Below, piece by piece: positions 30,278-37,500 of a stretch of DNA of 37,500 nt. The notes beneath the pieces are model-generated. The model was not told where the DNA came from and did not search any database. It saw only the letters and a program-made list of their open reading frames with translations. Numbering within the stretch: position 1 is the first letter of the stretch; every line of letters starts with the position of its first letter. Source of the DNA: Prorocentrum cordatum (taxonomy: Eukaryota; Sar; Dinophyceae; Prorocentrales; Prorocentraceae); NCBI GenBank assembly GCA_963575745.1, contig CAUYUJ010014265.1, forward strand, positions 25,001 through 62,500. Direction: 5' to 3'. Both the position numbers and the translations under genes were made by a program.

Positions 30278-30665
30278 CACCTTGATAGCAAGTCCGCCCT
30301 CCTTGGCTATCTGCTGTTTCTCCTTCTTGGCCCCCGCGCCGTAGTGTATGAGGATGGCCTTGGTCTTTTTCAGGATGTGGCTTCAGTCCATGCTGGAATG
30401 CTGCTGTGCAGAGCCTGGCTGCTGCCAGAGCTGTCGTGTTGATCAGGTCGTTGGCGTTGGCGGTCGGGTTGTAGTCGGTGTGGTCGTCGACGAAGGACAT
30501 GTTTCTGAGCGCGCTTCCTTCGTGAGGGGTTGGTGAGTATACAGGCTCACTGCATGCCTCTACCTCGTGTCCGCCTGTCTGCTGGCCGTGGGCCTCTTCC
30601 CCTCGAACTGCCTGGTCGATTGCCCTCAGCATGATGGCGGAGTGTATGTTGAAGGCGACGTCCGA

Positions 30666-30668
30666 CTA
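30666..30668 (-). other. In-frame TAG 3 in element B (within RT motif B)
   Basis: Amber codon in STRPGVP-stop-SDVAFNIHSAIM. It falls at the variable residue of RT motif B, where related RTs carry L or Q. Confidence 0.9.
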
Positions 30669-32812
30669 TGGCACTCCAGGTCGGGTGCTGGTCCGAGGCA
30701 GCTGGTAGTGCCTTGCGCTCTTGGCTGTCATCCAGTTGGAGGTGTGGTGATCTGCGATCATGTGGCAGAGGTGCTCGTCGTCGATGTGCTGGTTGTTGTA
30801 GGCGGGTTGCTGGAGTCGTTCCTTTAGAGCTGGTCTGATGAAACCGGGGATGTCGATCCGTTCGATGAGCTCGTTGGGCTCTTCAGCGGTGGGTCGGCAA
30901 TTGCATGCATAATTCCCTGGTGACGGAGTGGAAGGCATCCCTAAGGTCCGGAAAGGTGATGCTGCATGATCTTGATCTCCTCTGGCAGTCGCTGATGAAG
31001 GCGAGACTGGTGTGAATAATGAAATCCGTTGCCATCTTGGGTCGGGCGCCGCATTGGGTTGCTTCTAGTAGCTCAGGTAGCAGGCCCTTCACACGGGATC
31101 GGAGGAAGGTGCTGTGCATCTTGCCAATGGTGCTGTTGAGCAGGATGCCGCGGTATGATTTCTGGAGCTCCGTGGCACCCTGTCCCTTGGTGGAAATATG
31201 TAGAGTGCCCTCCCTTGGCGGCGATGGGCTCGGTGCTTTTGAAGTGGGTCATGACTAGGACGGGGTGGGGCAGGCGAGCCATCCCTTCAGGGCTGGCTCT
31301 GGACATGTCGTCAGTGAGCTGGTCAGGGCCTCCTCGGCGGCCTCGCTTGGCGGCGGCGGGCTGGCTGGTCAGTTGGTGCTTGGGTATCATGTTTTGGATC
31401 TTTGGTCCTGGTCCTGCGTGGCGGGTCCTCTTGTTGTAGTCGGCTGCTACCCCGTCTGCATCCGTGGCAATAGCTTGCTCAACTTTGCCGTAGAAGGCTA
31501 GGGCGTGGTCGGCGATCTCGCTCTTCTTAGTGAAGGGGCTCCCCGTCGTCGTTGGTTCGGATGATGGGCGTCGGCGGCTTTTTTGACTTTCGTCCTCCGA
31601 AGGCCAGTAGTCGCTTGGCGTACAGGGCCTCTGGACGGGGAGCGTGGTCGTCGATCGCTGCGCCCATCTCGTCGGAGGTTCTCTCAAGGAAGTCGTTGCT
31701 GTCTGTCGTGATCCACTTCTGTAGAGTCGACTTAGGCGTCCTGAGGAATAGGAGAAGGGCGTCCAAGTAGTGTTGGGCGCTGTGCGCGGTGTTGGCATCG
31801 TCGGGTTCGCGACGTGGGAAGCTAGGCTGGGAGTGCTGAATATGATAGAGGCCACCACAAGTTTGACGTTGTCGCTGAGAGCGGCCAGGGCGCTCGCATC
31901 TGAGGGGTCGGGCAGGAGGGCTTCCCTCGCGATGATCTTTGCCGTGTAGCGCAGCCTCTTGTCACAGAAGTGGCTGGCAATCCCGTTTTTATTGACGGCC
32001 CGCGTCGTCTTGCGTGCCGAGCGGCGAACTCGCAGAACAGCAGAGGACCGCCTGGTAAGGTAGGGCTTGTGTGGGGTGCGGCTGTTGGAGCGGAAGCACT
32101 CGTAAGTGGCCTCCGTGATCTTCTCAGTGACTATGGTGAGGTGCTCGTTGAGGTTGGTGTCCCAGGGCGGGTGTTTGACCTCGTCTAGTTTTTGGCAGAA
32201 CTTTTTGCGGCACCCTTCGTCGGCTAGCTTGCTCTCGTCTAACTTCGGGATTCCTTTGGTGACGGACGAGACGATCTGGTAGGCAAGCTGCATCTTGACT
32301 GGGTAGTGGTTGTCCTTGGTCTCTGGGTCTTGGCCGCTGTCTATGCCGTAGAGCACGGCGCACTCCTCGATGTAGTCTATGTAGCCCTTGGGGGTGATGG
32401 CGCAGTCGATGCGATGAGGGTCCTCGCCCGAATGCCAGGTATGATGCTCTGGCCCATGGCTGACGAAGGTCTTGGCGGCCGCCAGGTGGTTGGTCAGGAG
32501 CAGCTCATGTAGACGGTGTCCGTTTGGGTCCTCGTTTTGCTTGAAGCCCTTGTCGCCGATGGCCGTGCTGGTGATGCTGCCTGTCCTGGCGTTTGCATCG
32601 AAGAAGATGATGCTGACTTGGTGTTTTTCAGTATTCTCCGCGAGCTTCTTCCAGTAGCTATCCTTCTCGTCGCGAGGGCCTTCAAGTGCGGCGTGGGCGG
32701 CGGCCAGCACGCGGTTGAAGCCAGGGGCGGCTGCGCGAACGATAAGGAGCCTGGGGTCCTTGACAATGACTGTGAACTGGTCAGGTTTGAAGAAGAGCTC
32801 CTTTTTGCCGCT

Positions 32813-32815
32813 CTA
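32813..32815 (-). other. In-frame TAG 2 in element B (within EEP domain)
   Basis: Amber codon between HVLLSKPYG and SGKKELFFKPDQFTV inside the endonuclease domain. The frame is unchanged on both sides. Confidence 0.9.
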
Positions 32816-34803
32816 GCCGTAGGGTTTGCTGAGTAGGACATGGAGCTCGCAGCCGTAGTTGAACCCTTTGTGGCCGCTGGGAATGATGTGGTAGCAGTTG
32901 GCGTTGGCGCATCTGGCGTCGTCGTCTTGTCCTGCGTCGCGGACGCCCCAGGGTGTCCTTGCCTCCTGGATACCAATGATATGGAGGTCCTCGTCGTACA
33001 GGCAGGCCATCGTGGTCTTAAGCTTGTTGGTCTTCTCTTTTCGACGCTTCGATCCTTCCTTTGGCTCTCTCCCCGACTGGATGTTGAAGGTGGCGATGTT
33101 TACTTCTACGAGGATCTTCTTGTCACTGGACTCGGAGGGGTTGTGAACGTGTCGGGCCTCGGCGGTCGTCTCGACCCGTATGCCTCCTTGGTGTTGGGAT
33201 CCGCGTCGATCAGGAACTCCCATTCCCGCTCGGATGCGCCATCCATGACGCTTGCCCACTCTGGCTGAGGAGGTATAACTTCTTGCAGGCGTCCGTGGTT
33301 GGCGGCGGCGTCGGCAACCTCGTTCCATGGGTTGTAGTCGTGGGCGTGGACGTGCTGCAGGTCGATCTTGTTGCTGACCATGTCGTAGAGGATGCAGAGT
33401 GTCCTGACGAGCTTGGGGTCGTGGCCGGTGAAGGCTAGCCTCTTCGCGAGTTGCAGAGCGCCGATCGAGTCCGTGGATATCGTGGTGATGTGGAGGGGGT
33501 TGTAGTGTATCACCCAGGCGAAGGCCCATATCAGGGCTGTGATCTCAACTGTCGTGGAGGTGGTCTCATGCTCGACGTTGTCCTTGAGGGCGATGTCGGT
33601 GCCGCTCTTGTGCTTCCCTATGATGGCCCCCTGGAAGCTGAAGCCGAGGTTGTCGTCACCTACGGTCACCACGGACCAGGCGTCGCCGCTCGGCTTCTTC
33701 GGGTTTTTGGAGCCGTCCGTGTAGAGATGGATCCTTACTCCTTCTTGGAGTGGTCGTTGTGGGTGGTGACGGAGCATGTAGTCGGCTGTCTCGTTGAGGG
33801 ACTCGTCGCAAAGGACAACGGTGATGTGGGGAGATGGTGATAGCTGTATCGTTTGTCGGATGGTCGGACGCTCGTCGAGTTGTACGCTGCGCTGCTCTGG
33901 CATCGGAGGTGGCACGTCGGGTGATGTCGTTGGCTGTTTGGGCGGTGCTGGGGGCTTGAAGTTGGTGGCTCTGAATGGTTGAGTGGCCTTCCCTCTTGCT
34001 CTGTGTAGGTTCTGGCCAGCAGCGTGTGTCTTTGCTCGGGCGTCGAGCAGTCGCGTCGATGTTGGGGGAAGGGGGATAGCAGTGGTACGAGAGCGGAAGG
34101 GTTGCATGGCGCGTCCCCTATCGGTATTCTTGGCGTCTAGGTATGTGGCTTCGATGTCGTAGATTTCTCGTGGATCTATGCAATTGGCTGCCTCTGGGAT
34201 GGTTGGTGCTGCGTCGGTTCCTCTGGGCGTCTGCGCCGCTTGGCTGCGCATCCAGGGCATCTGCAGTGGCGCAGCTGTTGGTCCCGTGGCGTTGTCTGGG
34301 TTGGCCTCTGGTGGGCCGTTGGAGGTCCTGTGGTGCTCTCTAGGGGGAGAGTATGGCGATGCGGAAAGGCCGGCCTCGGGGAGTCTCCGAGGTCCAGTCG
34401 GTGGTGGCCTGTGGAGTAAGTCTTGGTGCTGCTCCTCAGGTTGTTGCAGTCCTTGCTGCTGCGGCAGCTGCAGTCCTTGCTGCTGCTGACGTCGGTTGGC
34501 CTCTTGGTGGGGCTCTTCGTTAGGCACTTCATGAGAAAATTGATGCGGCGCCTTTGGGCCAAAGTGGCTGGTCGCCTGGTTTGCCTGCTGCTGTGTTCGT
34601 CTCTTGGGAGCGGGTCGGTCGGGTCGATGGGGGCTAGCCCCGTCTGGCCTCGCTGGCCGCTTGGGTGGGGTGGTTGGTGCACTGCGGTTGTCGGCCGAGG
34701 GGATGGTCCTCGGTAAGACGGTTGGTGCAGTCGTGGTTGCTAGTGCCTGCGCGCTGCCATGGTCGTAGTGCTGGTCCCAAGGCGCGGCGGCTGAGTAGAT
34801 TAC

Positions 34804-34806
34804 CTA
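34804..34806 (-). other. In-frame TAG 1 in element B
   Basis: Amber codon between ISFNTIRE and VIYSAAAPWDQHYDHG. The same frame is protein-like on both sides and continues into RNase H. A Gln codon (CAG) one transition away would fit. Confidence 0.85.
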
Positions 34807-35092
34807 CTCGCGAATGGTGTTGAAGCTAATCTTTTTATTGGTTTTGCTTTTTGGTGTCGCAGTCGCTGGTTGTGGAGTGCTAGGTTGCGCGGCCGTTGGC
34901 GCTAGGCGGTGTGCCAACCCACGAGCTAGCGCCGCTGAGGCGGTCGGCGGCCTCCCGAGTGGGGTCTGTGGCTGTAAAGGCGTCTGGGCCTGTCGCTGAG
35001 TGTCTGGCACCGCATGGGTCGCACAGCACAACTGCTGGGGCTCAGTGGTTGCTCCATCGAGCTGGTAGTTACGTATGGCCACTCTGAGCGGG

Positions 35093-37500
35093 CTAGGTGC
35101 TCGGTCTCCTGGTAGGGTTGTGGTGGGGCCCCCCCGCTGGGCGAGTTGCCTCCCAGCGGGGGAAGTCCTGCTCAGTTTTTTGTCGTGTCCGAGCTTGAGC
35201 CCGAGCTGCCCTCTTGACTCTCGGGGTTGAAGCGCCTGCGGTCCATTGGGTTGTCGAATCCGTCACCGTCGTCCAGGATCCGTACCTTGCGCGCGGGCCT
35301 GCTGTGAGTGCTTGCCCTTCGGAGTGCCGATGGTGGTGTAGATCTGGCGCGGTCGGGAGTTGCGATGTGGAATCGTGTTGGAAGTGGCTTCGGGGAATAT
35401 GGTTGGGTGGGTGCGAAGGGGGAGCCGACTTCGAGCGTAATGGGGGAACGTGGGGGGGAGGCAGGGTTCCCCAGTAGGGTGGTCTGTGCGTGGGACGGTC
35501 GGACATGTCGTGGGGAAGTGGGATCGTCGGGGAGCGGCGAGGACTGTGCCCTCTGTAGGGGGGCGGCCATGGGTGTCGGGGGGGGGGCAGGAAGGGGCCT
35601 GCTCCCCAGGAGGCGATTGGTGTCGGTTGCTCGTCGGGGGGAGTCGGCGATGCTCGGATTGTCGGAGTGTGTGTGTGTGTTGAGTCGCCTAGGTCGTGGT
35701 CGTTGGGGTCGTCGAAGCTCTGGTCCTCGGCGTGTCGTGTGGGATGTGCCGTGGATGTCTCGGCCAAGAACCCCTCGTGAGCCTTCGGGTTCTTCTGGGG
35801 CGTTCCGTCTCCCGCGACTGGCGTCGGAGCAACTCCCGATGGGGATGCGAGGTCGATGAGGGGGCCGAGTGGTTGCGGTGTCGTCCCTGGTGGTGGGGGT
35901 TGTGATGGGCGGTGTGCTGGTGTTTGTGTCTGCTGGTTATTGTGCAGGTGGGTGGCCTGGTGGGGCTTTGCAGACGCTGGGCGCGTACAGTTGTCGCCGA
36001 GGTCGGCGGAGCGGTCCTCGATGTGCTCGCTCCCACAGTGACTGCACCTGAGGATCTCCGTCTTGGCGCTGGTGTAGTTGCCGCGCGACTTGCAGAGGCT
36101 GCAGTAGAAGGGTGGCGTTACCCCATTCGAAGATCCAGAAGATGAGGGAGCGCCTCGATGCCCTGCAGCGCTCGGGGTCCCCATCTGGATTAGCTCGGCG
36201 TAGTACGATTCGCGGGTCACGTCGTAGTCGAACTCATGCGACGGAGCGATGGCGTGGAGGGCGGAGCGTATGTTGTCCCGCTGGTAGGCCTCCTCGTCAT
36301 CGGCTTGGGCTTGCATCTTCTGCTCGTCGTTTTCCGTGGTGAGCGCACTGGCGACGCCGTCGAGCATGTCAGTATCGATCCTGGGTTCGATGCTGTCGAG
36401 CTGCTCCCTCAGTGTCTTCTCGAGAAGTGCTTGGTGTACTCGATGCTCTTCCTGTTGTCGGGCCAGCTTTTCACGATGATGTTCTTCCTGTGATTGTCGT
36501 TGGGCTTGTACTGCTTGTAGCTCGGAGGTGGCGGGCTGCTGCTGCTGCTGGTGTATCTCTGCCTCGTATTGGCCGTATCTCTCCAGGAACTGCTCACGTT
36601 GATGCTGGTCATTGTTTGGTCCTGTGGTGCATCTGCTGCTGGAGAGCCTGGGCCTCGTTGAAGAAGAGCTGGTGCTGTTGGGTGGCGCGTAGGTGCTCCG
36701 CTTCTTTGGCTTCGAGCTGGTCGCATTTGTTCTGGATGTGTCGCTGCGCCTCAAGCTGGAGCTCCGCTTGCTGGTAGACCACTTCTCGCTCCCTCTGGAC
36801 TGTGTAGTGTTCCTCCGGGGGCTTGTTGGCTGCGATGGCGGTCTGCTGCTGGATCACGTGCTCCTGTTTGATTTCCTCCCGCTTGAGGTCTGTTTGTGCT
36901 TCTGCTACCTGCTCGGCTATGTCGTTCTTTCTTTGCATCTCCTGGGCTGCCATGACTTGCACGGCCTGCTCCTCGAGGCGGGGGTCCTGGTTCATCTGCT
37001 CGATCCTCTGGCCCTCGCGCTGAAGTCGTTCGTACTCGCGATGAAGTTGTTCGCTCATCTCCTGCTGGCGGGCTGCGACCTCAGAGGTTGGTGCATTGCG
37101 CGCCTTGGAGGCAGTCTCCGCTCGAATGGCGCCCAGCATGTGGTAAGCCTCCTGGCGCTGCTGCTCGTAGGTAAGCTTCTGACGTTCGAGGTCGTGTCTC
37201 AGCGCGCGCTCGTGTCTCTCGATCCTCTGCGCTTCCTGCTGCATCTTCTCCGCGTAGAACTGGTGGAACATCTCTTCTCGATGTTGGGATGCACGTTCTT
37301 GCTGAGCTTCTTGTCTGCGAAGTGCTTGTTCGGTGGCGTTCATGGCCGTCTTGGATAGCTCTTGCTCGTGATGCGCGAGCCTGTCTCTGCTCTGCATCTT
37401 CAGTTCGGCAAAGCACTGCCGCATGGCCTTCACCTCCTCCTCATATTCTTCTGACTTCTTTCGGAGCTCGGCGTTGGCGATGCTGGCTAGGTTCTTTCCT
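35093..37500 (-). pseudogene. Element B ORF1: long coiled coil, zinc ribbon, Pro-rich tail (5' end off window)
   Basis: Open through the right edge. About 300 residues of Gln/Glu/Arg-rich coiled coil (e.g. QHREEMFHQFYAEKMQQEAQ, HREYERLQREGQRIEQ) run to a frameshift near 36615, after which the coil resumes (QFLERYGQYEAEIHQQQQQ, HHREKLARQQEEH). Then comes a zinc ribbon, FYCSLCKS...LRCSHCGSEH (Cys pairs at about 36031-36113), and a Pro/His/Thr-rich disordered tail to a TAG at 35093-35095. The layout suits an RNA-binding, self-associating ORF1 protein, though no RRM is visible. The ORF1 stop lies just downstream of a C7 run (35129-35135 on +). The ORF2 frame is already open there, so ORF1 and ORF2 may be one polyprotein split by a frameshift or a slippage site. 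Confidence 0.72.

Larger units (their letters stand above)
28010..35092 (-). pseudogene. Element B ORF2: RNase H - EEP - RT - zinc fingers - unknown C-terminus
   Basis: The N-terminal part is open from upstream of 35082. RNase H: LYTDGSKN (33703-33726), TTVEITALIW, STDSIGAL and HVHAHDYNPWNEVADAA, the full D-E-D-D set. About 60 codons later the EEP domain begins (VNIATFNIQSG; HIIGIQEAR) with FFDANARTG, HRIDCAI and DNHYPV. RT: QCGARPKMATDF, FPDLRDAF, motif B interrupted at GVP-stop-SDVAFNI, and FVDD at 30483-30494. Two Cys/His zinc fingers follow (YVCYACG; CRCCQTEHHSLPRLIKHL). The last 400 or so residues match nothing I know (IVFITDRP; GITSISGLDYTQIAIPSDGH; EVLRMICMATTTKVPLVAAI). Breaks: frameshifts near 33190, 31840, 31535, 31195, 30900, 30340, 30080, 29755 and 28805, plus five in-frame TAG codons. 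An N-terminal RNase H is not the standard LINE order. Confidence 0.83.
28010..37500 (-). mobile_element. Non-LTR retrotransposon B with RNase H in front of EEP-RT (partial)
   Basis: Reads leftward from the right edge: coiled coil, zinc ribbon and Pro-rich region (37500-35093), then RNase H (about 33.73-33.3 kb), EEP endonuclease (about 33.1-32.2 kb), RT (about 31.5-30.1 kb), zinc fingers (about 29.5-29.3 kb) and an unrecognised C-terminal region to a TGA at 28010-28012. The domain order and the families present are seen directly. That they form one element is inferred from continuous same-strand coding character, joined by frameshifts. The 5' end is beyond the window, and the 3' end is not defined. 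Confidence 0.82.

Noticed and set aside
31019-31040. DinoSL-like string TCCGTTGCCATCTTGGGTCG near 31027
   Set aside because: Only about 16 of 22 match, and it is explained as the reverse complement of conserved RT coding sequence (GARPKMATDF).
29864-37433. Many + strand open frames across 28-37 kb (e.g. poly-Leu/Val frames at 36693-37358)
   Set aside because: They are antisense shadows of the minus-strand retroelement, whose frames carry all the recognisable domains.

Overview
The window reads as nuclear DNA of a dinoflagellate with a GC-rich genome. The direct evidence is a near-exact genomic copy of the 22-nt dinoflagellate spliced leader (DinoSL) at 21859-21880. Supporting signs are very long GAT, GGA and CTC microsatellites, non-canonical intron ends, an intron with terminal inverted repeats, and a landscape dominated by decayed retroelements. 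There are no bacterial-style operons, no rRNA, no tRNA that I can support and no CRISPR array. Species cannot be fixed by eye.

Layout. 1-1.1 kb: GAT and GGA microsatellites. 2.9-8.6 kb: a heavily decayed, Ty1/copia-like element on +, supported by a coiled-coil relic, an RT palm block and an RNase H tail. 9.3-10.5 kb: a possible proline-rich protein gene of unknown function. 11-15 kb: CTC, GGA and GAT low-complexity tracts, a 14-bp satellite and a MITE-like repeat. 15.0-15.7 kb: a likely gene fragment of unknown function next to a 146-nt hairpin. 17.7-20.0 kb: the one clear cellular gene, a DASS/SLC13-family (INDY-like) sodium:dicarboxylate or sulfate symporter with three inferred exons. Its last intron has the terminal-inverted-repeat structure of an introner (a transposon-derived intron). 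20.4-21.6 kb: a MITE with about 32-bp TIRs and further dispersed repeats.

21.86-27.05 kb: a non-LTR retrotransposon on +. It begins with the DinoSL relic, then an intact ORF1 (coiled coil plus RRM-like domain), then a broken ORF2 (EEP endonuclease, reverse transcriptase, zinc knuckle), and ends in a run of strong hairpins. 28.0-37.5 kb: a second, unrelated non-LTR element on the minus strand, tail-to-tail with the first and running off the right edge. Its order is coiled coil, zinc ribbon, proline-rich region, RNase H, EEP endonuclease, RT, zinc fingers, unknown C-terminal region. RNase H sits in front of the endonuclease, which is not the usual LINE order. Its inferred reading frame has about ten frameshifts and five in-frame stops, and all five stops are TAG.

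The genes do not form a pathway. The window is one transporter gene set among mobile DNA. The most unusual items are the DinoSL-headed LINE, the RNaseH-EEP-RT element with only TAG interruptions, the introner-like intron, and the hairpin repeat arrays between the two element tails.
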